A stretch of 53,313 nucleotides of DNA from Bacteroidaceae bacterium (GTDB taxonomy: Bacteria; Bacteroidota; Bacteroidia; Bacteroidales; Bacteroidaceae): contig JAFXGX010000070.1 of NCBI GenBank assembly GCA_017536695.1, forward strand, positions 1-53,313. The letters are read 5' to 3'. The notes beneath the pieces were generated by a model that saw only the letters and a program-made list of their open reading frames with translations, searched no databases and was not told the origin of the DNA. A program made the position numbers and the translations under genes. Positions 35,186 to 44,260 of this stretch are shown here, piece after piece. Each line of letters starts with the position of its first letter. Position 1 is the stretch's first letter.

Positions 35186-35602
35186 ATGAAAAAGAGCATA
35201 TTATTTGCATTTGCACTGATGCTTGCCTTTTCGGCAACCGCACAGAAGGCAAACATTGAATTCGAGAAGACAACGATTGACCTCGGGAAGTTCGGCCCTG
35301 ACAGCCTAATACAAAAGTGTCATTTCGTATTCAGGAACACCGGCGATGCCAACCTGTACATACACCAGATACTGACCTCTTGCGGCTGCACGACAAAGGA
35401 ATATCCTACCTATGCCATCAAACCTGGAGCACAGGACACAATCTTCGTTACCTACAACGGCACGAACAAGGCGCCCAAGAAATTCAGGACAAGCATCACA
35501 ATTCACAGCAACGCAGTCCATGAGATGACAAAAGTATACATAAAGGGCGAGCAGCTTGCACGTCCGATAAAGGAGGTCGAAATAATTGAGGTTGAAGAGT
35601 AG
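35186..35602 (+). CDS. Secreted DUF1573 protein
   Basis: A 138-aa exported protein starting at MKKSILFAFALMLAFSATAQ (signal peptide). It has the DUF1573 pattern: IDLGKFGPDSLIQKCHFVFRNTGDANLYIHQI, then TSCGCTTKEYP, and an Ig-like beta-sandwich ending in strands with VTYNGTNKAPKKFR. The function of this family is unknown; it is widespread in Bacteroidetes and Planctomycetes. It lies 73 nt after rel on the same strand, perhaps in the same transcript. The frame's first six codons (TTG start at 35168) are not used. Confidence 0.88.
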   Translation: MKKSILFAFALMLAFSATAQKANIEFEKTTIDLGKFGPDSLIQKCHFVFRNTGDANLYIHQILTSCGCTTKEYPTYAIKPGAQDTIFVTYNGTNKAPKKFRTSITIHSNAVHEMTKVYIKGEQLARPIKEVEIIEVEE

Positions 35603-35622
35603 CAACTGCTACACACTACACC

Positions 35623-35669
35623 GATACAATAAAAAAAGAGTCCCGCAGGACTCTTTTTTTTATTGTATC
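35623..35669. terminator. Bidirectional terminator
   Basis: Arms of about 21 nt (GATACAATAAAAAAAGAGTCC and its complement, one T longer) with loop CGCA serve the DUF1573 gene and the convergent esterase. Confidence 0.92.
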
Positions 35670-35670
35670 A

Positions 35671-37185
35671 TTATCTAATGATGATTTTCTTTCCGTTCTT
35701 TATATAAACGCCATCCTTGAGCGGGTTCACTACCCTGCGACCAGTGAGGTCATAGAGTGAAGCGTCTTCACTTTCTTCAATATTCTCGGTCACATAATCA
35801 ATTGAAGTCGGCACAGCACTCTTGGCAGCAATGTCAACATCAATGGCAGCAGGGAACAGACGTTCAGGGTCATAGAAAAGGGCACAGCTCTCGACCATGG
35901 TTTCAAGTGTAGGCATTACCATTCCGTTGAAAATCTCATTGCCGTTAAGAACGACCTTTACAGGCTGAGAGAGATCATACTCCTCTTCGTTCAGATAAAT
36001 CCTGATTTTTCCCCTTTTAGCGGTACTGTACTTCTTGTTGAAGTACATATCGATACCGCCCTGTGTGTATGAAGTGGAATAGTTCACAATCTTGGCATTA
36101 AGGTCAATGGTATTGCCATCCCTCTTAAGTTCATAGCATGCACGCGCATTGGAACTTGTTGTCGCATTCTCGATGACCTTGATGTTGTAGAAAGCCTCGC
36201 GGTAACGCCCGTACATGGCATAATTCTCCCAATACACATAGTCGGGATGAGCGTCACGGGTAAACTTTGCAAGCCATGGGGTTGTCGGACGGTAATCGAT
36301 GGTATGGCCGTCACCCTCGATAACCTCGATATAGTGATTATAATATCCGGGGTGTGCAGCAGCAAGTTCATCGGCAACCTCAAGAGCCTTCTGCGTGAGT
36401 ATATTTCTGCCGAAGCCATCATCAAGGGCACCTGTACGCAATGAGAAGGCAATGTTGGCCACATTCTCCATAGGTGCATTCTTGAGCGGCTCGCCACCTG
36501 CCATAGGACCCGCACCGGCGAGATAGTCGGCATAGAACGATGCAAGGCGCTGGCTGCCGTATGCACCCTCTGAGATACCGAAGAAATATATTTTGTTCGG
36601 GTCTACATTCTTGCTCACAAAAGCCAGACGCAACAGTTTCTCCCACGCCCACTGCTTGCTCTGTATCGCCCAGCGGTAATACTCACCATAGGCATTGGGT
36701 ATCTGCGGAACGAAATATATTCCGGGACTGTAGAAACGGCGCAGAGAAAATCCAATACCGGTCTCCCACTCCTGGGCCTTGTCTCCCGAACCGTGCATGT
36801 ACAGGAAAAGAGGATATATGCTATCGGCATCATAACTTGGATATGCATTGCATCCATAATAATATGGCATTACTGCATTGGGCTCCAAAGAAGAAGGGAG
36901 TTCCCATGAACCACTTTTTCTGTTCTCAAGAATATCGAGTGGAATCAATTTCTCCTCATCGTAATTCTCCACAGCCGATTTCCATAGATTCCATATCTTC
37001 TCCCTTGTAGAGGTAATTTCGCCGGCAGGGATTATGGACTCATCATCAAACTGCGCATCCTCATCCCCGATTGACGCATTGAAATATTCGGTAACGATTC
37101 CCTCATTGATTGTCACACCATTCTGCGCCGAGGAAGGAGCGATAGCCGCAACCGCTATAAACAAACATACAATAAGTTTCTTCAT
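35671..37185 (-). CDS. Secreted alpha/beta-hydrolase with C-terminal sorting-like tail
   Basis: A 504-aa exported hydrolase. The signal peptide is MKKLIVCLFIAVAAIAPSSAQ. The core has YPLFLYMHGSGDKAQEW (oxyanion-hole HG), a nucleophile elbow GISEG (FFGISEGAYGSQRLAS), an acidic residue candidate in RTGALDDGF, and the catalytic His in GDGHTIDYRP. This fits esterase or feruloyl-esterase/PHB-depolymerase-like families. The C-terminus (LYDLTGRRVVNPLKDGVYIKNGKKIIIR, given here in parts: LYDLTGRRV, DGVYIKNGKK) resembles a type IX sorting domain. It is last in an apparent LysR-thioesterase-esterase operon, 14 nt after the thioesterase. Confidence 0.8.
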   Translation of the reverse strand: MKKLIVCLFIAVAAIAPSSAQNGVTINEGIVTEYFNASIGDEDAQFDDESIIPAGEITSTREKIWNLWKSAVENYDEEKLIPLDILENRKSGSWELPSSLEPNAVMPYYYGCNAYPSYDADSIYPLFLYMHGSGDKAQEWETGIGFSLRRFYSPGIYFVPQIPNAYGEYYRWAIQSKQWAWEKLLRLAFVSKNVDPNKIYFFGISEGAYGSQRLASFYADYLAGAGPMAGGEPLKNAPMENVANIAFSLRTGALDDGFGRNILTQKALEVADELAAAHPGYYNHYIEVIEGDGHTIDYRPTTPWLAKFTRDAHPDYVYWENYAMYGRYREAFYNIKVIENATTSSNARACYELKRDGNTIDLNAKIVNYSTSYTQGGIDMYFNKKYSTAKRGKIRIYLNEEEYDLSQPVKVVLNGNEIFNGMVMPTLETMVESCALFYDPERLFPAAIDVDIAAKSAVPTSIDYVTENIEESEDASLYDLTGRRVVNPLKDGVYIKNGKKIIIR

Positions 37186-37199
37186 AATAACTAATATAT

Positions 37200-37946
37200 T
37201 TAAAATACCAATTTCTCGATAAAGGAGGACTTGCCATTTACCCTGCCCTCAATGTAATACACGAGCGAACCGTTCTCTCCCTCTTCCTTGTGACGATAGA
37301 GTTCAACCTTATCGCCTGGCTTAACCTCATTATTGAAGTTGATTACAAGTTCCTTAAGGCAACGTGTTGTAGTAACCTCAAGCTCAATGGCATTCATAGA
37401 CCACTCGGTATATTTCACATTATTCACATGTCCAAGCATATCAAGGTCTGAATATGCTACATCACGTGTTGCAACACATTCAGGGGTACAATCCTTTGGC
37501 ATTACAATCTTTGGAGCAGGTTCTGCAATGACATTCTCCTTGATGCACTTTTCGTCACTCTCTACAAGTTCGGGAAATTTCGACAGCCGACGTGTATCAA
37601 TATCAATTACCAGCCAAGATGATGTAGCAGAAATCAGTCTCTCTTTACCCTCCTTGTCATACACCACGAAATCACGCAAGAACTGGAAACCTGCAGCACC
37701 CTTGTGCCATGACTGTACATTTATATTGTCGCGCCACTTGGGAAGGCGGTGAAATATCACGTGCATCCTGGCAAGCACCCACCCCTTACGTGTCACATGC
37801 ATGGAGTCGTAACCTACACCTATGTGATCGGCATGTATATTAGCAGCTTCCTGCGCATAGTTGAGGAAAGATGCCGGTTTCAGAGTCGATGACATGTCGA
37901 CATCGAAACTCGGGATTCTTTTTACAGCACTATATTTCTCTACCAT
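37200..37946 (-). CDS. Acyl-ACP thioesterase
   Basis: A 248-aa double hot-dog thioesterase of the FatA/FatB-like bacterial group that releases fatty acids from acyl-ACP. The first hot dog includes FLNYAQEAANIHADHIGVGYD and WVLARMHVIFHRLPKW. The second includes AYSDLDMLGHVNNVKYTEW, whose Asp, His and Asn match the family's catalytic Asn-His pattern. No signal peptide is present. It starts 29 nt after a LysR gene and ends 14 nt before the esterase gene, on the same strand. Confidence 0.9.
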   Translation of the reverse strand: MVEKYSAVKRIPSFDVDMSSTLKPASFLNYAQEAANIHADHIGVGYDSMHVTRKGWVLARMHVIFHRLPKWRDNINVQSWHKGAAGFQFLRDFVVYDKEGKERLISATSSWLVIDIDTRRLSKFPELVESDEKCIKENVIAEPAPKIVMPKDCTPECVATRDVAYSDLDMLGHVNNVKYTEWSMNAIELEVTTTRCLKELVINFNNEVKPGDKVELYRHKEEGENGSLVYYIEGRVNGKSSFIEKLVF

Positions 37947-37975
37947 AATTATCTTTGTTTAAATTTCCAATATTA

Positions 37976-38881
37976 TCAATCGAACCAACTTACATGTCTG
38001 CGCCTTACAGCCTCGGTATCAAGCAGTATCTTCACGAACTCGCGTGCCGCAGCTTTCTGATATACCCCTTTGAGGCGCAAGAGCGATGCCTCCATCACAT
38101 TGGCGGGGTCATCGATGGGAATTGCCCTGAAACGGGAACTGCCGAACACCGCCGACGTTGAGAGCACTGTTGCATAACTGCCTGTAGAGACCATCTGTAA
38201 CAGGATATTTGTCTCATTAAGCTCCAGTTTTGAACTGAGTTCTATGCCTTTTCCCGCCAAGAGCCTCTCAAGCATCATGCGTGCCTGCAAGTCGTGAGAT
38301 GGAAGGACCAAGGGAACATCGGAGAGTTCCTGTAAGGTAATCCTCTTCTTTGCAGCCAAGGCATGTTCCTTTGATACGACCAGTGCAAGAGCATTCTCGA
38401 ACAGAGGCATCGAATCGACATCAGGGGCATCAAGCAAGGGCTTGTACGAAAGGATGAAGTCAAGCTCTCGCTCTTTCAGGAGAACAAGAAGCTCATTCAC
38501 TGTCTTGTAGCACACCTCGAGCTTTATATCGGGGAATACCTTCATGAATTCAAGAAGACCCTCGGTAAGCACCGTGCTTAGACTGTATGTGACCCCTACC
38601 CTGAGTTTACCTGCCTTGACATGCTGTAGGTCATGCAGACGCTGTACACCGTCCTCGGCATCCTGTATTGTCTTACGTGCGAACGGCAAGAACTCCTCTC
38701 CGGCCTCGGTAAGCGATATATGGCGGCTGTTGCGCAGGAAAAGTTCAAATCCGAGCTCGAACTCAAGCTGCTTTATCTGCTGCGAAAGAGTACTCTGCGT
38801 TATATACAGATGCTTTGCAGCAACAGAAAAGTTAAGATATTCAGCACTCTTTACAAAGTATTTCAGTTGTCTCAGTTCCAT
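37976..38881 (-). CDS. LysR-family transcriptional regulator
   Basis: A 301-aa LTTR. The N-terminal winged HTH reads MELRQLKYFVKSAEYLNFSV, then AKHLYITQSTLSQQIKQLEFELG, close to the LysR consensus. The effector domain starts near LRVGVTYSLSTVLTEGLLEF and is CynR/OxyR-like in layout. It is the first gene of the probable operon with the thioesterase and esterase, so it may control them or the divergently unrelated DASS transporter upstream; neither is proven. Confidence 0.9.
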   Translation of the reverse strand: MELRQLKYFVKSAEYLNFSVAAKHLYITQSTLSQQIKQLEFELGFELFLRNSRHISLTEAGEEFLPFARKTIQDAEDGVQRLHDLQHVKAGKLRVGVTYSLSTVLTEGLLEFMKVFPDIKLEVCYKTVNELLVLLKERELDFILSYKPLLDAPDVDSMPLFENALALVVSKEHALAAKKRITLQELSDVPLVLPSHDLQARMMLERLLAGKGIELSSKLELNETNILLQMVSTGSYATVLSTSAVFGSSRFRAIPIDDPANVMEASLLRLKGVYQKAAAREFVKILLDTEAVRRRHVSWFD

Positions 38882-38948
38882 TCTTTAACCATAAACTCCC
38901 TGTTATAAGCGACACGCCTATAATCATTTCAAGTGCGAATATAAGAAA

Positions 38949-39000
38949 TCTGCCTCACAGAGCCATCATTCTTTTGAGAAAATGAAGCCTGTGAGGCAGA
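38949..39000 (-). terminator. Terminator of the DASS transporter
   Basis: TCTGCCTCACAG and CTGTGAGGCAGA form a perfect 12-bp stem with a 28-nt loop between the transporter's stop and the LysR start. Confidence 0.65.
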
Positions 39001-39032
39001 AATGTTATAAAAATATGAATTTTCGTCAGTTA

Positions 39033-40526
39033 TCAGAAGCCAATGAATATAAGCATAGCGTAACCGAGCACGACACCCAGAAGACCTACTATTATACCAA
39101 CCTTCATCATATCCTTCTGCTCAATGAAACCTGTTGAGTGAGCAATGGCATTAGGAGGTGTACTGATAGGCAGAATCATTGATACAGAAGATGCTATAGC
39201 GATACCTACGAGCATTGCCTGAGGACCGCCGAAAGCGTCAAGCGCTGTACCGAGACCGCTTGCAACGACACCAAGCACCGGAACAAGCAGAGATGTTGCT
39301 GCCGAGTGAGAGATGAAGTTCGAGAAGCCGAAGCAGATGAGACCTGCAAGAACCATTACCATCAGCGGTGAGAAGTTATCGAATGGAACAGACTTCACGA
39401 TAAGGCTGCTGAGACTTGCAGAGTTTGCATCGCTGTAGTTGAGTGCAACACCGAGCGCGAAACCGCCGGCTACCATCCACAGCACGCTCCAGTTGATTTC
39501 CTCAAGATCACGGCGTGTAAGGATACCAGTTGCACAGAAGATAGCGATAGGAATCATGGCAACCACATTGGTATCGATGCCCCAAAGGTCTGTACCGAAC
39601 ATCCACATGAAGATTGTGATAGCAAATGCAACGACAACCGACCATGTCTTGTAGTTCCAGTTGATTTCACCCTCAATCTCTATCTTGATATTCTTCTGCT
39701 TGAATGGGAACATGATGCGGAGCAACAGCCAAGCAATCACAAGAAGTACAATCACGAACGGAGCCATCTTGATTGTCCAGTCCACAAAGCTGATACCCAT
39801 GCCCTGTGATGAAAGATAGTCGAGAGCAATCATGTTGGGAGGAGTACCGATTGGTGTAATCATACCACCAAGGTTGGCACCTACAGGAATTGCAAGAGCA
39901 AGAGCAATACGGCCCTTTCCGTCTGCCGGAAGCGAACGGAGCACCGGTGTAAGGAACGCAAGCATCATGGCAGCAGTTGCAGTGTTGCTCACGAAAGCCG
40001 AGAAGATAGCTGTTACAAGGATGAAACCGAGCAGCACAATCTCGGAGCGTGTTCCGAAAGGCTTGAGAAGCACACGTGCCAAAGCAACGTCAAGTTTTAC
40101 CTTTGTCAAACCAATGGCAAGCACGAAACCGCCGATGAAGAGCATGATTGTGGGGTTAGAGAAACAAGCAAAAATGCTCTTGAACGGTACCAGACCCACG
40201 CCCTCCTCGGGACGGAGGAATGAGAACGCACTTGTTGAGACAGTAAACAGCATCACTGTCACGACAACCATTGATGTTACCCAAGAAGGCATTGTCTCGG
40301 TAAGCCACATGAGCGCGGCAAACACGAACAGAGCAATTATTCTCTGGTGAATGACTGTCAAGCCTTCAATACCGAATGACTCGGTTGGCAACAATGCTAT
40401 CACACTTGTAATAGCGATAATGAAAAGAAGCTTAATGGCATTGAGAGGGAGTTTTCTCTCTCTCTTGTGGGATTTCTTCTTCTGGATTCCTTCCAGAATT
40501 TTATACCCAGGGAAATTTTTAAACAT
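39033..40526 (-). CDS. DASS/SLC13-family anion:sodium symporter
   Basis: A 497-aa membrane protein with about 11-14 hydrophobic segments. It carries the two SNT-type signatures of the divalent anion:sodium symporter family: FVSNTATAAMMLAFL in the first half, and FISHSAATSLLVPVLG (a variant of the second). GGMITPIGTPPNMIAL and ISTPPNAIAHSTG lie in the re-entrant loops. Substrates in the family are dicarboxylates (succinate, malate), citrate or sulfate; C4-dicarboxylate is a reasonable guess in a gut anaerobe. A basic, Lys-rich N-terminus precedes helix 1. A TAAATTTG -7 element is at 40597-40604 on this strand. Confidence 0.88.
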   Translation of the reverse strand: MFKNFPGYKILEGIQKKKSHKRERKLPLNAIKLLFIIAITSVIALLPTESFGIEGLTVIHQRIIALFVFAALMWLTETMPSWVTSMVVVTVMLFTVSTSAFSFLRPEEGVGLVPFKSIFACFSNPTIMLFIGGFVLAIGLTKVKLDVALARVLLKPFGTRSEIVLLGFILVTAIFSAFVSNTATAAMMLAFLTPVLRSLPADGKGRIALALAIPVGANLGGMITPIGTPPNMIALDYLSSQGMGISFVDWTIKMAPFVIVLLVIAWLLLRIMFPFKQKNIKIEIEGEINWNYKTWSVVVAFAITIFMWMFGTDLWGIDTNVVAMIPIAIFCATGILTRRDLEEINWSVLWMVAGGFALGVALNYSDANSASLSSLIVKSVPFDNFSPLMVMVLAGLICFGFSNFISHSAATSLLVPVLGVVASGLGTALDAFGGPQAMLVGIAIASSVSMILPISTPPNAIAHSTGFIEQKDMMKVGIIVGLLGVVLGYAMLIFIGF

Positions 40527-40847
40527 AACTAATTGATTATTATTTAATTAAATAAATTTGCAAGTGTTGTTATCTGTGAAATTATCAAAAAACATACAAA
40601 TTTATAATCTATTATTGTATTCACATATTGCCAATCTATCTAAATTGCCGATAGCAGCTATTACCCATATCAATAAACAAAGGTTTCCCGTCAACGAAAT
40701 ATTAAATTTTTGCAGATATTTTAGAAACATTAATATTATATATATCAAATTGACAATGAAAGGAGAAAAATAATCCGTACCTTTGCACGGAGGTTTAATC
40801 TGCACCCGCAAACGGAAGAGAAATCTCTAAAAGACATTATTTTATTT
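40527..40847. other. 320-bp AT-rich intergenic region
   Basis: Separates the divergent DASS transporter and fabD genes. Visible signals are a minus-strand TAAATTTG (40597-40604) and a plus-strand TACCTTTG -7 element at 40778-40785, about 70 nt before fabD. Neither has a convincing -33. No gene or strong repeat is seen. Confidence 0.5.
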
Positions 40848-41726
40848 ATGAAAGCATACGTTTTTACAGGACAAGGAGCACAATTCAGCGGCATGGGCAA
40901 GGAGTTGTACGAAAACCACCCTATCGCCAAGCAATACTTCGAGAAGGCCAATGAGATTCTAGGCTTCCGCATAACAGATATCATGTTCAACGGCAGCGAT
41001 GAGGAGTTGAGACAGACACGTGTCACACAGCCGGCCGTTTTCCTTCATTCAGTAATACAGACAATAGTACTTGGCGAGGAGTTCAAGCCCGACATGGTCG
41101 CAGGACACTCTCTTGGCGAGCTGTCGGCTCTGACTGCAGCCGGTGCACTCAGTTTCGAAGATGGCCTGAAGCTCGTGTATCAGCGTGCCATGGCAATGCA
41201 GAAGGCATGCGAGATGCAACCCTCTACTATGGCCGCAGTACTCGGACTCGCCGATGATGTAGTGGAGAATATATGTAATGAAATAAATGCCACCGGTGAC
41301 ATTGTCGTGGCAGCGAACTATAATTGTCCGGGACAGGTTGTAATCTCGGGAAGCATAGAAGGTGTCAACAAGGCATGCGAGGCACTCAAGTCAGCAGGCG
41401 CAAAGCGAGCACTTCCCCTTAGCGTCAGCGGAGCGTTCCACTCCCCTCTCATGCAGCCGGCAAAAGAGGAACTTGAGAAAGCCATTGACGGCACCGCATT
41501 CAGTACGCCTGTGTGTCCTGTATACCAGAATGTGGACGCCAAGCCACACACCGTCCCTGAAGAAATCAAGGCTAACCTGATTGCACAGCTCACAGCCCCT
41601 GTACGCTGGACACCGACAATCATCAATATGATAAATGACGGAGCGACAGAATTCACAGAGTGTGGACCGGGCAGTGTACAGCAAGGACTTATAAGTAAAA
41701 TAAAGAAAGCCATTGCAGCAGAATAA
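40848..41726 (+). CDS. fabD: Malonyl-CoA:ACP transacylase
   Basis: A 292-aa enzyme that loads malonyl groups onto acyl carrier protein for fatty-acid synthesis. Landmarks are TGQGAQFSGMG (7-17), the nucleophile elbow GHSLGE with Ser88, QRAMAMQ (Arg that binds the malonyl carboxylate), the catalytic His in SGAFHSPLM, and VYQNVDA. Length is as expected. It is the first of a plus-strand run; the GH13 gene follows after 12 nt, so the three genes to 44083 may share a transcript. Confidence 0.94.
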   Translation: MKAYVFTGQGAQFSGMGKELYENHPIAKQYFEKANEILGFRITDIMFNGSDEELRQTRVTQPAVFLHSVIQTIVLGEEFKPDMVAGHSLGELSALTAAGALSFEDGLKLVYQRAMAMQKACEMQPSTMAAVLGLADDVVENICNEINATGDIVVAANYNCPGQVVISGSIEGVNKACEALKSAGAKRALPLSVSGAFHSPLMQPAKEELEKAIDGTAFSTPVCPVYQNVDAKPHTVPEEIKANLIAQLTAPVRWTPTIINMINDGATEFTECGPGSVQQGLISKIKKAIAAE

Positions 41727-41738
41727 ACACTATTTGAC

Positions 41739-43424
41739 ATGTCACGTATAATAATCTATCAGCTATTACCACGACTTTTCGGCAACAGCACAGCAAATAG
41801 TGTTGCCAACGGAACCATAGAGCAGAACGGTTGCGGCAAGTTCAACGACATAACGCCAAAGGCTCTGCGTGCCATACGCGACCTTGGTGCCACACATGTA
41901 TGGTACACAGGTGTCATAGAGCATACCACAAGAACTGACTATTCAGAATACGGCATACCCACCGACCACCCCGCCATTGTCAAAGGCGAGGCCGGTTCTC
42001 CCTATGCAATCAAGGACTACTATGACAATGACCCCGACCTTGCCGTCGATGTCACCAAGCGCCGCGAGGAGTTCAAGGCACTCATCGAGCGCACGCACAA
42101 GGCAGGTCTGAAGGTGATTATGGACTTCATCCCGAACCACGTGGCCCGTCACTACCACAGCGACAACACCCCAAAGGGTACATATCCGTTCGGAGAATTC
42201 GATGACAAGGAGACATTCTTTGCAGGACACAACAACTTCTACTATCTGGGGAACCAGTCATACAGTTGCAACCTTGACGCCAAAGACTGCGCCGAAACCG
42301 AGTACAACGAAGAGCCTTTACGAGCAACAGGCAACGACTGTTTCGGTAGCCCTTCGCGCAACGACTGGTACGACACGGTCAAGCTCAACTACGGCATCGA
42401 TTACCGTACAGGCAACCGCAGCTTTTCGCCCGTTCCCAACACATGGGTAAAGATGCTCAAGATTCTGCAATATTGGGCATCGCAGAGAATAGACGGTTTC
42501 CGTTGTGACATGGTGGAGATGACACCTGTTGAGTTCTGGGCGTGGGCTGTTCCCAAAATCAAAGAGCAGTTCCCCGGGATTATATTCATTGGCGAGATAT
42601 ATCAGCCGCACATCTACCGTCTCTTCATCAAGCAGGGATGTTTCGACTATCTATATGACAAAGTGGGTCTCTATGACACACTGCGAGGAGTCATGAACGG
42701 TCAGACATCGGCAAACGACATCAGCTATACATTGCAGAGCACTGCCGACATACGCCATAATATGTTGACATTCCTCGAGAACCATGATGAGCAACGCATA
42801 GCCTCGGACTTCTTTGCGGCAAAGGCAGAGCGTGCATTGGCAGCGCTCATCGTATCGGCGACAATAGGCACCCAGCCGTTCATGCTTTATGCAGGACAGG
42901 AACTGGGCGAGCGGGGCATGGACAAAGAGGGCTACAGCGGCGTCGACGGCAGGACAACGATATTCGACTACTGGAGCGTTGATACCCTGCGCCGTTGGAA
43001 GGGTGACGGAAACTACACAGGCGAACTGTTGACCGAAGAGGAGAAGAGCCTCCAGGCATTCTACTCCAATCTCCTCAACCTGTGCAATAGTAACGAGGCA
43101 CTGCGCGAGGGTCTGTTCTACGGCCTTCAGTATGCCAACCCCTACAGCGACAAGTATGACAGCAACCACATCTTCTCATTCCTTCGCGGAACAGACAGAG
43201 AGTTGCTGCTTATAGTGACCAACTTCAGCGGCATTGACAAGGAGTGCGGTGTTACGGTACCCGAAGAGGCATTCGCATTCTACGGCGTGTCATACAACGA
43301 CAAGACAAGGAAGGCTAAAGAGCTTCTCAGCGGCAACACGATAGAGCTGCCGTTGAATGCATACGACGCAATCAACATAACTGTGCCCGCAAACAGTGGA
43401 GTAATCCTGAAATTCAATATATGA
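41739..43424 (+). CDS. GH13 alpha-amylase-family glycosidase
   Basis: A 561-aa glycoside hydrolase family 13 protein without a signal peptide, hence cytoplasmic. The four conserved regions are visible: I, DFIPNHVARH (129-138); II, DGFRCDMVE with nucleophile D257; III, FIGEIYQP with acid/base E286; IV, FLENHDEQR with D350. A C-terminal beta domain ends VPANSGVILKFNI. Cytoplasmic GH13 enzymes process maltodextrin, glycogen or trehalose-type sugars; the specific substrate is not evident. It lies 12 nt after fabD and overlaps the following gene by 4 nt. Confidence 0.9.
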   Translation: MSRIIIYQLLPRLFGNSTANSVANGTIEQNGCGKFNDITPKALRAIRDLGATHVWYTGVIEHTTRTDYSEYGIPTDHPAIVKGEAGSPYAIKDYYDNDPDLAVDVTKRREEFKALIERTHKAGLKVIMDFIPNHVARHYHSDNTPKGTYPFGEFDDKETFFAGHNNFYYLGNQSYSCNLDAKDCAETEYNEEPLRATGNDCFGSPSRNDWYDTVKLNYGIDYRTGNRSFSPVPNTWVKMLKILQYWASQRIDGFRCDMVEMTPVEFWAWAVPKIKEQFPGIIFIGEIYQPHIYRLFIKQGCFDYLYDKVGLYDTLRGVMNGQTSANDISYTLQSTADIRHNMLTFLENHDEQRIASDFFAAKAERALAALIVSATIGTQPFMLYAGQELGERGMDKEGYSGVDGRTTIFDYWSVDTLRRWKGDGNYTGELLTEEEKSLQAFYSNLLNLCNSNEALREGLFYGLQYANPYSDKYDSNHIFSFLRGTDRELLLIVTNFSGIDKECGVTVPEEAFAFYGVSYNDKTRKAKELLSGNTIELPLNAYDAINITVPANSGVILKFNI

Positions 43425-44083
43425 TATATATGAGAAAGCTTTTCATTATGCCAATACTCATTGCCACCGCATCATTTGCAAATGCGCAGCTTCTTCTTGA
43501 CAAGGAGACCATAGAGGACATTGTCAAGAACGAGAGGAGCTACTTCAATGACATAATAGAGGTCTTCAACAGTGATGACCCGTACCTTGACATTGATGAC
43601 GTTGCGCTTGTGTACTATGGCCAAGCCTTCCTGCCACAGTACAACCCAGGCAAGGATGAAAACGAGAAACTGATGAAGAAGTATTACAATGAGGACAACT
43701 ACCCCAAGGTATACGAAACAGCAAAAAAGATACTTGCATACTCTCCTGCAAATCTTGATGCCCTCTTCTATGCATGGATTTCGGCGAAGACAATCGGCAA
43801 GAGTGAGGATGAGTACCTCTCATATGTGAACAAGCATCAGAACATCATAACGATGATTAAGAGCTACGGCGACGGCATGAGCAGCAAGAGTGCGTTCCGC
43901 ATTGTAAGTCCCGAAGACCAGAAGTACGTCATGTTCTCGCTGAACATAGACGAGGAGGTAGCACATGAGCTTGACACAGAGTCTCTCTGCAATATACTCA
44001 TTGTAAGGCCGACCCCCGACTTCCAGTCACGCAGAATGTATTTCGACGTAAGTCTCTTCCTCAACAATTCAGGAAAAAAGTAA
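43421..44083 (+). CDS. Exported DUF4919-like protein
   Basis: A 220-aa protein with an N-terminal signal peptide (MRKLFIMPILIATASFANAQ from a second ATG at 43430; the first ATG at 43421 overlaps the GH13 stop). The body is helical and reads like a short TPR-type solenoid (YYNEDNYPKVYETAKKILAYSPANLDALFYAW). It ends with strands containing RRMYFDVSLFLNN. The whole resembles the DUF4919 family of Bacteroidetes. Function is unknown. Translational coupling to a cytoplasmic glycosidase is not explained by its export. A strong terminator follows. Confidence 0.7.
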   Translation: MIYMRKLFIMPILIATASFANAQLLLDKETIEDIVKNERSYFNDIIEVFNSDDPYLDIDDVALVYYGQAFLPQYNPGKDENEKLMKKYYNEDNYPKVYETAKKILAYSPANLDALFYAWISAKTIGKSEDEYLSYVNKHQNIITMIKSYGDGMSSKSAFRIVSPEDQKYVMFSLNIDEEVAHELDTESLCNILIVRPTPDFQSRRMYFDVSLFLNNSGKK

Positions 44084-44096
44084 ACATTTATTCCCA

Positions 44097-44141
44097 ATAC
44101 AAGCAAAAAGCACCAGTGCTACTGGTGCTTTTTGCTTGTAT
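44097..44141 (+). terminator. Terminator of the fabD-GH13-DUF4919 run
   Basis: ACAAGCAAAAAGCACCAG, loop TGCTA, and exact complement ending TTTTTGCTTGT. Confidence 0.9.
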
Positions 44142-44182
44142 ATCATTTTTGGCGAGAAAATCTTAAATAATACAGAATATTA

Positions 44183-44214
44183 TTTGTTTTTTAGCAAATG
44201 TAAACATATATTTG
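44183..44214 (+). promoter_or_regulatory. Promoter for the kinase-AAA+ gene
   Basis: TTTG at 44183-44186, 20 nt, TATATTTG at 44207-44214. Confidence 0.65.
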
Positions 44215-44260
44215 TGCTCGGCAACATATTATATAAGCTATTATTTAAAATTGATTTTAT

